The notes beneath the pieces are model-generated. The model searched no databases. It was not told the origin of the DNA and was given only the letters and a program-made list of their open reading frames with translations. This document shows, piece by piece, positions 35,559 to 43,453 of a DNA stretch of 46,300 nt. Source of the DNA: Candidatus Gastranaerophilales bacterium (GTDB lineage: Bacteria > Cyanobacteriota > Vampirovibrionia > Gastranaerophilales > Gastranaerophilaceae); the NCBI GenBank assembly GCA_944323735.1, contig CALUTO010000015.1, forward strand, positions 1 through 46,300. The letters run 5' to 3'. Position numbers and translations under genes: made by a program. Numbering within the stretch: the first letter of the stretch is position 1; each line of letters opens with the position of its first letter.

Positions 35559-35586
35559 GCCCGAAGGAAACTTCGGGCTTTTTTTT
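35559..35586 (+). terminator. Strong terminator after flagellin
   Basis: An 8-bp GC-rich stem (GCCCGAAG with CTTCGGGC) with the stable GAAA tetraloop is followed by eight consecutive T. Confidence 0.95.
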
Positions 35587-35598
35587 GTTTTATTTTAT

Positions 35599-35627
35599 TT
35601 GTACACATTAGCCTTTTTATATAAAAT
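35599..35627 (+). promoter_or_regulatory. recF promoter placed for a leaderless transcript
   Basis: TTGTAC at 35599-35604, a 17-base spacer and TAAAAT at 35622-35627 leave only 7 bases to the recF ATG at 35635. There is no Shine-Dalgarno, so transcription probably begins at or beside the start codon. Confidence 0.5.
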
Positions 35628-35634
35628 TAATATT

Positions 35635-36762
35635 ATGTTTATAAAGTCTTTAATTTTAAAAAATTACAGAAACTATAGCAATCTTAAACTGGATTTTCAT
35701 TCAAAAAAAATCCTTTTTATCGGGAAAAATGCACAGGGAAAAACAAATCTTCTTGAGTCTGTTTATTATCTTTCATGCCTTGGCTCGCCACGTGCAAAAA
35801 ACGACACCGACTTTATAAAATGGGGAGAAAATGCTGCTTTTGTGAGTGCAATTTTAGAAAAACCGGATTTTGAAACAGAATTATCAGTAAAAATAAATCC
35901 ACCCCAAAAAAAAGAATTAAAAGTTAATCAGGTAAAAAAATCAAAGTCTTCAGAATTCTGTTCTCACCTGTCTGTTGTTTCATTTTCAGTAAATGATTTG
36001 CTGCTTTTAAGAGGTGTTCCTGAAGATAGAAGAAGCTGGCTGGATCTTGCAATAAGCCAGATATATCCGGCATATCCGGACAGAATTTCAAAATACAACA
36101 AAATACGAACCCAGAAAAATAATTACCTTAAAGAAATTAAAGGAAATATATCCGCAAATACAGAACTTTTAGATGTTTGGAATTCACAACTGTGCGTGGC
36201 CGGCAGCAATATTATTTATCTGCGCCTGAAATTTCTTAATGAACTGCAAAAAATAGCAGTAGAAAAACACTTTCAAATAGCTGCAGATGAATATTTTTCT
36301 ATTCTTTATAATTCTACTGTTTCGGGTGATATAAACTTTGCAGCGGAACAAAATATTACAATAGAAAACATTGTACAGGACTTTCAAAAAAAACTGGAAG
36401 AAAGAAAAACTGAAGAAATAATAAGGGCACAGGCACTTGTCGGTCCGCACAGAGATGACGTTTCCTATTTTATTAATAATATAGAATCGAAAAAATTTGC
36501 ATCACAGGGACAGCAGCGAACTATAGTTCTGAGCCTAAAACTTGCCGAGCTTGAACTGATAAAACAAAAAATTAACGACAAACCTGTTCTTCTTCTGGAT
36601 GATGTGCTGGCCGAGCTTGATAACAACAGACAGAATTATTTGCTCAATGCAATAGGAAATGAAACCCAAACCATAATAACTTCAGTAGACACTGTTCTGT
36701 TCGGCAACGAATATTTAAAGGATGTAGAAGTCTTTACTGTAGAAAACGGAGCTATCGAATAG
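35635..36762 (+). CDS. recF: DNA replication and repair protein RecF
   Basis: RecF is an SMC-like ATPase that works with RecO and RecR to load RecA at gaps. The 375-residue product has Walker A I-G-K-N-A-Q-G-K-T-N near residue 32, the ABC signature S-Q-G-Q-Q-R-T near residue 289, and Walker B P-V-L-L-L-D-D-V-L-A-E-L-D near 322. The N-terminal L-I-L-K-N-Y-R-N-Y is typical. I chose the ATG at 35635. A longer frame from 35557 would encode the flagellin terminator hairpin and is rejected. It is not next to dnaA, dnaN or gyrB as in many genomes. Its 3' end overlaps the convergent unknown gene by 11 bases. Confidence 0.95.
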   Translation: MFIKSLILKNYRNYSNLKLDFHSKKILFIGKNAQGKTNLLESVYYLSCLGSPRAKNDTDFIKWGENAAFVSAILEKPDFETELSVKINPPQKKELKVNQVKKSKSSEFCSHLSVVSFSVNDLLLLRGVPEDRRSWLDLAISQIYPAYPDRISKYNKIRTQKNNYLKEIKGNISANTELLDVWNSQLCVAGSNIIYLRLKFLNELQKIAVEKHFQIAADEYFSILYNSTVSGDINFAAEQNITIENIVQDFQKKLEERKTEEIIRAQALVGPHRDDVSYFINNIESKKFASQGQQRTIVLSLKLAELELIKQKINDKPVLLLDDVLAELDNNRQNYLLNAIGNETQTIITSVDTVLFGNEYLKDVEVFTVENGAIE

Positions 36763-37570
36763 CACTTTGTGTTTCGCTTGCGATATTATCAAGATAGCCT
36801 ATTGCCCTTTTCATGTGTTCCATTTTCTCTTCTTTAAATACAGCAATTGCTTCATCCATTTCTTGTTCTTCTAAATTTGTACCTAATAATTTTTGCATTC
36901 TGTTCATCAGCCCCAAATAAGCCTGCCTGCCGTTATACAGTTTTGGTGCATAATTAATAGGATCAATAATAAAAGGATTGACATCATTATTTCCATCCAG
37001 ATAGAAGAGTGTTTTTGTCAGAACTTTATCTATATATTGAAAATCTCCGACAGGTCTGTTGGAAAGCTCTATAAGATCAGTATCAATTCTTTCATCCTTA
37101 AGGATTTCGTATTTTTCTCTTAAAAGTTTTTGTATATTTTTTAATGCAGTTCTGGCAGATTCTTTTCTCTCCTCAGGTTCCATTAAATCTACAATAACTT
37201 CTACACATCTAGGCACAAGTTTTTCCTGGGAAACTTCTTTATAATATATTTTTCCGTGTGCAGAATTATACCGTTCAGAACAGGTATAATCTTCAGGTAC
37301 ACCTCCTATCAGCAAATTTTTGTATCCATTAGGATGATGCTCCGGCAAAGACTTTATCATAATTTGTTCCAGTTTATTTTTAAAATCTACAACATCGGTT
37401 GTTGCCAGATCTTTTTTAATACCGACTTTGCCCAATGTATTATAAGCCAATCTAAAAAGCTCTTCATCCTGTTTTTTAGATGTGTGATAGGATTCAAGAT
37501 ATGTTGTTCGCCCCTTTGATTTGTCTATAACTGTTATTGTTCCCTTAAATCCGATTGGACTGACATGCAT
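36752..37570 (-). CDS. Hypothetical protein with N-terminal FKG motif
   Basis: The 272-residue product begins M-H-V-S-P-I-G-F-K-G-T. The rest is mixed helical and charged, with no membrane segment or signal peptide and no recognised domain. Visible stretches include L-P-E-H-H-P-N-G-Y-K-N and, near the C-terminus, a basic-acidic helical region (E-E-Q-E-M-D-E-A-I-A-V-F-K-E-E-K). AGGAG lies 7 bases before the ATG. It stands alone between recF (convergent, 11-base overlap) and recA (divergent). Its N-terminal motif is shared with two other unrelated proteins of the window. Confidence 0.75.
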   Translation of the reverse strand: MHVSPIGFKGTITVIDKSKGRTTYLESYHTSKKQDEELFRLAYNTLGKVGIKKDLATTDVVDFKNKLEQIMIKSLPEHHPNGYKNLLIGGVPEDYTCSERYNSAHGKIYYKEVSQEKLVPRCVEVIVDLMEPEERKESARTALKNIQKLLREKYEILKDERIDTDLIELSNRPVGDFQYIDKVLTKTLFYLDGNNDVNPFIIDPINYAPKLYNGRQAYLGLMNRMQKLLGTNLEEQEMDEAIAVFKEEKMEHMKRAIGYLDNIASETQSAIR

Positions 37571-37669
37571 ACTTTCGCTCCTGTGTTTTTACCTTTAATC
37601 ATATTAAATATGAACAAAAAAATTTTTGTTGATTTTTGATTTAATATTTACGTTTATTTACAAAATAAT

Positions 37670-37698
37670 TTGAATAAAATACACAAATAGGATATGAT
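37670..37698 (+). promoter_or_regulatory. recA promoter
   Basis: TTGAAT at 37670-37675 and TATGAT at 37693-37698 are separated by exactly 17 bases. The start would be near 37705, and AAGGAG (37716-37721) precedes the ATG. I see no recognisable LexA box, so SOS control is not supported by sequence. Confidence 0.6.
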
Positions 37699-37728
37699 TA
37701 TATTTAAAGCTAGACAAGGAGAATACAA

Positions 37729-38751
37729 ATGGCAGTTAAGGAAAAAGAAGAAGTTTCTGTATCTGAACAAAAAAGCAAAGCCCTTAAAATGGCAATTGAA
37801 AAAATAGAAAAAGATTTTGGCAAAGGTTCTATTATGAAACTCGGCGACAAAACAGCTGTCGCATGTGAGGTAATACCGACCGGAGCTCTTTCACTGGATA
37901 TAGCACTGGGCATAGGCGGAGTCCCGAGAGGAAGGGTTATTGAAGTCTACGGCCCTGAATCGTCAGGTAAAACAACTCTGGCACAACATATTGTTGCTGA
38001 ATGCCAGAAAAAAGGCGGCATAGCTGCATTTGTAGATGCAGAACATGCACTCGATCCTGAATATGCAAGAAATCTCGGAGTTAATGTTGACGAACTTCTG
38101 ATTTCACAGCCTGATACAGGTGAACAGGCACTGGAAATTGCAGAAGAACTTGTGCGCTCATCCGCAGTTGATGTTGTGGTAATTGACTCTGTTGCAGCTC
38201 TCGTTCCGAAAGCCGAAATAGAAGGTGCAATGGAAGACCAGCAAATGGGGCTTCAGGCAAGACTTATGAGTAAAGCCTTAAGAAAATTAACCGGTATTGT
38301 CGGAAAGACAAACACCACAGTCATTTTTATCAACCAGCTGCGCCAGAAAATAGGAGTTATGTACGGAAACCCTGAAACTACGACAGGCGGAAATGCACTG
38401 AAATATTACGCAAGTGTCAGACTTGATATCAGAAGAATAGAAACTATTAAAAAAGAAGACAAAGACATAGGAAACCGTGTCAGAGTAAAAGTTGTAAAAA
38501 ATAAAGTAGCACCTCCGTTTAAACAGGCTGAATTTGATATTATTTTCGGCCAGGGTATATGCAAGCTAGGCTGTATTCTCGATGTTGCAGTAAGCTTTGA
38601 TATTGTAAAAAAAGCCGGTGCCTGGTTTAGCTACAATGATGAAAAACTAGGACAGGGAAGAGAAAAAGCAAAAGAATTTCTTGAACTTAATCCTGAGCTT
38701 CTTGCAGAAATAGAAGCTAAAGTAAGAGAAAAACTTGCCAATAAAGAATAA
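37729..38751 (+). CDS. recA: Recombinase RecA
   Basis: RecA forms ATP-dependent filaments on single-stranded DNA for homologous recombination and repair. The 340-residue product has [10 protein letters not shown] near the N-terminus and Walker [10 protein letters not shown] near residue 75. The L1 region contains [17 protein letters not shown]. Also present are [14 protein letters not shown] and [14 protein letters not shown]. The C-terminus is short, without a long acidic tail. AAGGAG precedes the ATG. Together with comF and recF it gives a local set of DNA-uptake and recombination genes, though each has its own promoter. Confidence 0.98.
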   Translation: MAVKEKEEVSVSEQKSKALKMAIEKIEKDFGKGSIMKLGDKTAVACEVIPTGALSLDIALGIGGVPRGRVIEVYGPESSGKTTLAQHIVAECQKKGGIAAFVDAEHALDPEYARNLGVNVDELLISQPDTGEQALEIAEELVRSSAVDVVVIDSVAALVPKAEIEGAMEDQQMGLQARLMSKALRKLTGIVGKTNTTVIFINQLRQKIGVMYGNPETTTGGNALKYYASVRLDIRRIETIKKEDKDIGNRVRVKVVKNKVAPPFKQAEFDIIFGQGICKLGCILDVAVSFDIVKKAGAWFSYNDEKLGQGREKAKEFLELNPELLAEIEAKVREKLANKE

Positions 38752-38810
38752 TAAAGAAAAAGCTCAGGAAACGAACTATTTCTTACGCTTTTTATATACA
38801 AAAACCTATA

Positions 38811-38837
38811 AAAAAGCCCCGTTAAACGGGGCTTTTT
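38811..38837. terminator. Bidirectional terminator between recA and ppdK
   Basis: A GC-rich 11-bp stem (AAAAAGCCCCG with CGGGGCTTTTT) has a TTAAA loop, with A-run and T-run on the two sides. It lies between convergent recA and ppdK and can stop both. Confidence 0.95.
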
Positions 38838-38854
38838 AAATGCTTAATTAAAGA

Positions 38855-41524
38855 CTACTTGCAAGCGCAAGCTTCTTTGCATTTATTTTCTTCGATAACT
38901 GCCTGAGCAGCGGCAAGTCTGGCCTGCGGAACTCTGAACGGTGAGCAGGAAACATAGTTCAAGCCGATTCTGTGGCAGAACTTAACTGATTCCGGATCTC
39001 CGCCGTGTTCACCGCAAATACCACGTTTCAAATCAGGTCTTACAGGAAGTGCTTTTTCAAGCGCAATTTCCATTAACTGACCGACACCTTCCTGATCCAG
39101 TGTAGAGAACGGGTTAGCAGGAAGGATTTTGTTATCAACATATTTTTTGAGGAATTTACCTTCTGCATCGTCTCTTGAATATCCGAATGTCATCTGAGTC
39201 AGGTCGTTTGTTCCAAATGAGAAGAATTCTGCATATTCTGCAATTTTGTCAGCTGTTAAAGCGGCACGCGGGATTTCAATCATTGTACCAATTTTATATT
39301 CAACAGTTGTACCTTTTTCTTCCATTACTTCTTTTGCTACTTTTTCAACAACTGCTCTTGCTTCTTTGAGTTCGTTAACGTGTCCAACAAGAGGAATCAT
39401 TACTTCCGGTTTTACGTCAAGACCTTCTTTTTTCAAGTCACAAGCAGCTGAGAAGATAGCTCTTGCCTGCATTTCGTTGATTTCCGGCCATGTCAAACCG
39501 AGACGGCATCCACGTAGACCCATCATCGGGTTCAATTCAGACATAGATTCAACAAGGTGAAGCATTTCTTCATCTTTTTTGCAGTCTTCATTAAGTGCTT
39601 TCTTTCTTGCAACTGTAGCAATTAACTCTTCTTTTGAAGGAAGGAATTCGTGAAGCGGCGGGTCGAGTAAACGAATAGTCATCGGTTTGTCGCCCATAGC
39701 TTTGAACATATCGTAGAAATCCTGATATTGCATAGGAAGCAGGTGAGAAAGAGCTTCTTTTCTCTGTTCAACATTTTCTGCAATAATCATTTTTTGTACC
39801 CATGGCAGTCTTTCAGGAGCCATAAACATATGCTCTGTTCTGCAAAGCCCAACACCTTCTGCACCGAATTCAAGAGCTTTTGCAACGTCAGCCGGAGTAT
39901 CAGCGTTAGCACGAACACCGAGTCTTTTAACGTTGTTAACCCAGTGGAAGAGTTTCTGGAAGTTTTCATCCATCTTGGGCGGAATGAGGTGTACAGAACC
40001 GGCCATAACTTCGCCTGTACCGCCGTCAAGAGAAATGATATCGTTTTTGTGATATACCTGACCGCTTGCGTCAGTCAAAGTTTCATTTTTCAGGTCAATT
40101 TTCAGGTCTTCACAACCTGCAACGCAGGGTTTACCCATACCTTTTGCAACAACAGCTGCATGAGAAGTCATACCGCCTCTGAGTGTCAATACACCCTGAG
40201 AAGCAATCATACCGTGGATGTCATCCGGACAGGTTTCCAAACGGACGAGAATAACTTTTTCACCGGCATTACCACGCTGCGCAGCTTCTTCTGTATCGAA
40301 TACAACCTTACCAACAGCAGCACCGGGAGATGCAGCAAGCCCCTGAGCAATTCTGTGAGCTTCTTTTTTAGCAGCGGGGTCAAAGTCAGGAAGCAATACC
40401 TGATATAACTGGTTTGCATCAACAAGCTCAATTGCTCTTTCTTTTGAAATGATACCTTCTTCTGCCATTTCAACAGCAATTCTTACGCTTGCCTTAGCTG
40501 TTCTTTTACCGTTTCTGGTCTGAAGGATATAGAGTTTTCCTTTTTCAATTGTAAATTCCATATCCTGAACATCTTTGTAGCCTTCTTCAAGTTTTTTAGC
40601 TATTTCAACATACTGTTTGTACTGTTCAGGCATTTCTTTTTCAAGATCTGCAATCGGATGAGGTGTTCTGATACCTGCAACAACATCTTCACCCTGTGCA
40701 TTTGTTAAGTATTCACCGTAGAATTTGTTTTCACCGGTGGAGGGGTTTCTGGTAAAGGAAACACCTGTAGCACAGTCATCGCCCATGTTTCCGAATACCA
40801 TAGTTTGTACGTTTACAGCGGTACCGTAGTTGTGGTCAATTTTGTAGTGATTTCTGTATGCAACAGCTCTCGGAATATTCCAGGAACGGAATACTGCTTC
40901 GATAGCTTCTTCAAGCTGTACAAAAGGATCTTGAGGAAATTCTTTTCCTGTTTCTGCTTTAATCAGAGCTTTGTAAGGTTCGATTAATGATTTCCAGTCT
41001 TCCGCAGTCAATTCAGTATCGAGCTTGTATCCTTTTTCAGCTTTAATTTTGTCAATGAAGTCTTCGAATTTGCTTCTTTCAATGTCCCAGGCTACAGAAC
41101 CGAACATAGTTAAGAAACGTCTGTAAGAATCGTAGCAGAATCTCGGGTTGTTGGTAAGTTTAATCATACCTTCAACTGTCTGGTCATTCATACCGAGGTT
41201 GAGGATAGTTTCCATCATACCGGGCATAGAAAGTCTTGCGCCTGAACGAACTGATACAAGCAGAGGATTTTCAGCATCGCCGAATTTCTTTCCTGCTTTT
41301 TCTTCAACTTTTTTTAAAGCAGCTTTAACTTCGTCCATAACGCCTGCCGGCATTTTGTTGCCGTGGTTTATATAATCCATACAAGTTTCTGTAGTGATTG
41401 TTAACCCCGGAGGAACAGGAAGTCCCAAATTTGTCATCTCGGCAAGGTTTGCGCCTTTACCGCCAAGGAGGTTACGCATGTTGGCGTTTCCCTCTTCAAA
41501 TAACCATACTCGTTTTTCTGTCAT
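38855..41524 (-). CDS. ppdK: Pyruvate, phosphate dikinase
   Basis: PPDK interconverts pyruvate, ATP and phosphate with phosphoenolpyruvate, AMP and pyrophosphate, a reversible step of glycolysis or gluconeogenesis common in anaerobes. The 889-residue product has the normal length. The N-terminal ATP-grasp domain starts with G-G-K-G-A-N-L-A-E-M. The central phosphohistidine loop is L-T-L-R-G-G-M-T-S-H-A-A-V-V-A-K. The C-terminal PEP-utilising barrel has F-S-F-G-T-N-D-L-T-Q-M-T and G-I-C-G-E-H-G-G-D-P. AAAAGGAG precedes the ATG. The C-terminus ends in the unusual cysteine-rich tail N-K-C-K-E-A-C-A-C-K. Confidence 0.98.
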   Translation of the reverse strand: MTEKRVWLFEEGNANMRNLLGGKGANLAEMTNLGLPVPPGLTITTETCMDYINHGNKMPAGVMDEVKAALKKVEEKAGKKFGDAENPLLVSVRSGARLSMPGMMETILNLGMNDQTVEGMIKLTNNPRFCYDSYRRFLTMFGSVAWDIERSKFEDFIDKIKAEKGYKLDTELTAEDWKSLIEPYKALIKAETGKEFPQDPFVQLEEAIEAVFRSWNIPRAVAYRNHYKIDHNYGTAVNVQTMVFGNMGDDCATGVSFTRNPSTGENKFYGEYLTNAQGEDVVAGIRTPHPIADLEKEMPEQYKQYVEIAKKLEEGYKDVQDMEFTIEKGKLYILQTRNGKRTAKASVRIAVEMAEEGIISKERAIELVDANQLYQVLLPDFDPAAKKEAHRIAQGLAASPGAAVGKVVFDTEEAAQRGNAGEKVILVRLETCPDDIHGMIASQGVLTLRGGMTSHAAVVAKGMGKPCVAGCEDLKIDLKNETLTDASGQVYHKNDIISLDGGTGEVMAGSVHLIPPKMDENFQKLFHWVNNVKRLGVRANADTPADVAKALEFGAEGVGLCRTEHMFMAPERLPWVQKMIIAENVEQRKEALSHLLPMQYQDFYDMFKAMGDKPMTIRLLDPPLHEFLPSKEELIATVARKKALNEDCKKDEEMLHLVESMSELNPMMGLRGCRLGLTWPEINEMQARAIFSAACDLKKEGLDVKPEVMIPLVGHVNELKEARAVVEKVAKEVMEEKGTTVEYKIGTMIEIPRAALTADKIAEYAEFFSFGTNDLTQMTFGYSRDDAEGKFLKKYVDNKILPANPFSTLDQEGVGQLMEIALEKALPVRPDLKRGICGEHGGDPESVKFCHRIGLNYVSCSPFRVPQARLAAAQAVIEENKCKEACACK

Positions 41525-41676
41525 GTTTGTTCTCCTTTTAAATAAACTGAGTAAGTATTAAAAAACCATTTAAATACACAGTCAAACACTACCACAAAAA
41601 TGCATTTCTTTCAAATACTTTTTGTTGTGAAAATTCATATATATAAAGGATTTATAAGTTATTACACATCGCATAT

Positions 41677-42993
41677 CTAAATAATATTTGACGGAAGAAC
41701 CTCTTCATGAGCGTCTATACGCTTTTTCAGCTCGCCTGTCGGCATATAATAAGGTGTTACCGTCATTATTTTTGCAGCAATATCCGGATAATAATAAATA
41801 AACCTGAGTTCACTGTCTGTTAAAGGTTTCTGTGTATGAACGTTTGCATAACGTGCAAGTTCAAGAATATTTCTGGCTTCATCTTCGTCATGGAATTCTA
41901 ATTCCAGATTTTTATAAACGTTTCTAAAACCTCTGATACCGCCATATTCTCCGACAGTAATCATTCTTCCGGTTTCAACAATCTCCGGTTCTCCTCTTCC
42001 GAGTTCCTCAAAATCATACAGTTCATAGTTTCTTCTGTCTTTCAAAGCACCGTCTGCGTGTATTCCGGATTCATGCGCAAAAGCATTGCTGCCGACAGCA
42101 GGCTGGTTAATCGGAATAGGGACGCCAAAGGCATAGGCAGTGTATTTTGCAAGTTTCCAGGCTTTTGAAAGGTCAATTTTTTCATCAATTTTGTATTTAC
42201 CGGCAAAGCCGCTTGATTTAAGCACAGCCAGCAGACAGGATATAAGGTCGGCATTTCCGGCTCTTTCACCCATTCCGTTAACTGCAGTATTTATGTAAGC
42301 ATCTACTCCTGCGTCTATTGCAGCTTTAGCACCTAACACAGAGCAGCCTGTAGCCATGCCCAGATCATTATGGAAATGCATTTCCATATCCATTTCCGTT
42401 GCTTTTGCGATTTCAAAAATCCGCTGGTACGCAGAATGAGGGTCGTTATAACCAAGTGTATCGCAGTATCTGAAACGTTTTGCACCTGCTGCTTTTGTTT
42501 CTTTGGCAAATTTTATAAGAAAATCTAAATCAGTCCTGGATGCATCTTCAGCGTTTACACCTATTATTTCAGCACCGCAGGTCACAGCCGCCTCAACAGC
42601 TTCGCAGGTCATTTTCAATATATCTTCTCTTGTTTTTTTGCCGCCGAATTTTCCATTAATCATCTGGTCTGAAGTGGATTGCGAAAGATTAACATATTTT
42701 AGCCGGGGCACATTCTGGAAAGACTGTATTACATCACTTGCCATTGCTCTCATCCAGCCTGATAGTTTTGTTTTTGTAATGACTCCTCTATCTACAAGTT
42801 CTAAATTTCCGTTCAAATAATTCAGTTCATGCTTTGTGATAGGAAACCCGAATTCTGACTGGGTAATGCCCATATCATCCAGCATAAGATTAATGATGGT
42901 TTTTTGAAGTTTTGCAAGCCCGAGACGGGAAGTCTGTACACCATCTCTATTTGTTACGTCAACGAAATAAATCTTGTTTTCTTCAGTGCTCAT
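41677..42993 (-). CDS. HMGL-like (DRE-TIM) acyltransferase, resembling Re-citrate/homocitrate synthase
   Basis: The 438-residue product belongs to the family of homocitrate, isopropylmalate and citramalate synthases. Instead of the usual D-T-T-L-R-D-G-E-Q it has V-D-V-T-N-R-D-G-V-Q-T, which from memory matches the clostridial Re-citrate synthase branch, so a role in making citrate from oxaloacetate and acetyl-CoA is plausible. Metal-binding and core motifs are seen: H-F-H-N-D-L-G-M-A, N-T-A-V-N-G-M-G-E-R-A-G-N, and S-G-I-H-A-D-G. The C-terminal leucine-regulatory domain of LeuA is absent. The ATG at 42991-42993 follows AGGA; a frame from 43095 would add an unlikely N-terminus. The subfamily is uncertain, and homocitrate or citramalate synthesis cannot be excluded. 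Confidence 0.85.
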   Translation of the reverse strand: MSTEENKIYFVDVTNRDGVQTSRLGLAKLQKTIINLMLDDMGITQSEFGFPITKHELNYLNGNLELVDRGVITKTKLSGWMRAMASDVIQSFQNVPRLKYVNLSQSTSDQMINGKFGGKKTREDILKMTCEAVEAAVTCGAEIIGVNAEDASRTDLDFLIKFAKETKAAGAKRFRYCDTLGYNDPHSAYQRIFEIAKATEMDMEMHFHNDLGMATGCSVLGAKAAIDAGVDAYINTAVNGMGERAGNADLISCLLAVLKSSGFAGKYKIDEKIDLSKAWKLAKYTAYAFGVPIPINQPAVGSNAFAHESGIHADGALKDRRNYELYDFEELGRGEPEIVETGRMITVGEYGGIRGFRNVYKNLELEFHDEDEARNILELARYANVHTQKPLTDSELRFIYYYPDIAAKIMTVTPYYMPTGELKKRIDAHEEVLPSNII

Positions 42994-43176
42994 ATAATTC
43001 CTCATTACAAAAATAATTAATCTGATTATATCATAATTTTGCCCCGCCGCATAAATTGCCGGCAATGCATACCGAATTGCCCTCAAATTGAGCAAAAAGC
43101 GGAATTATTGTCGACAATATGAAAAAATACAAAAGATTAAACTCAAAGAGAAATCGGGCAATGATTAATATATTTT

Positions 43177-43240
43177 CTGTCATGCTGAAGCGGGAAACGG
43201 GTATTATTAGCAATAGGCGGGGATGTTCAGCATCTTCCCG
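43177..43240. repeat. Dispersed repeat, pair of inverted arms
   Basis: CTGTCATGCTGAAGCGGG at 43177-43194 is matched in opposite orientation by GTTCAGCATC at 43225-43234, giving an 8-bp stem (ATGCTGAA with TTCAGCAT) across about 36 bases. It belongs to the same family as the elements further right. Confidence 0.6.
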
Positions 43241-43355
43241 GTAGTGCAAATTTGATAAAATCAGGGCGCATTCTAATTCTCAATGATTATTAACTGCCCC
43301 CGATATTTTTAAGATCCTGAACATCAGCGATTATTTAACATTTTCACCATTCATC

Positions 43356-43389
43356 GCTTCAGGATGACATCTTTCTGTCATGCTGAAGC
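43356..43389. repeat. Palindromic repeat hairpin
   Basis: GCTTCAGGATGACA (43356-43369) and TGTCATGCTGAAGC (43376-43389) pair in 13 of 14 positions with a 6-base loop TCTTTC, forming a strong hairpin. Confidence 0.8.
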
Positions 43390-43427
43390 TGCCCCCGTCC
43401 GGACAGTACCCGCCTGTGGCTTAAAAA

Positions 43428-43451
43428 TTGTCATGCCGAAGCGGGGCAGGG
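43428..43451. repeat. Third copy of the TGTCATGCTGAAGC-type repeat
   Basis: TTGTCATGCCGAAGCGGGGC differs from the other copies by one transition in the core and ends just before the autotransporter stop codon. It could help end the autotransporter transcript. Confidence 0.65.
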
Positions 43452-43453
43452 AG

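Larger units (their letters stand above)
42994..43453. other. Intergenic region rich in dispersed palindromic repeats
   Basis: This gap of about 460 bases separates the synthase from the autotransporter and is richer in G+C than its surroundings. It contains a perfect 14-bp palindrome TATTGTCGACAATA (43106-43119) and several copies of a TGTCATGCTGAAGC-like repeat in both orientations. I find no gene or RNA gene in it. Confidence 0.6.

Noticed and set aside
35557-35634. 26-residue N-terminal extension of RecF
   Set aside because: It would be translated from the flagellin terminator hairpin and T-run; RecF normally begins at the chosen ATG.
37571-37728. LexA/SOS box before recA
   Set aside because: No palindromic match to a known LexA box was found; only a plain -35/-10 pair is supported.
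39728-40408. Long open frame on the plus strand inside ppdK
   Set aside because: It lies antisense to a highly conserved enzyme, has no motif and no ribosome binding site; it is a composition shadow.
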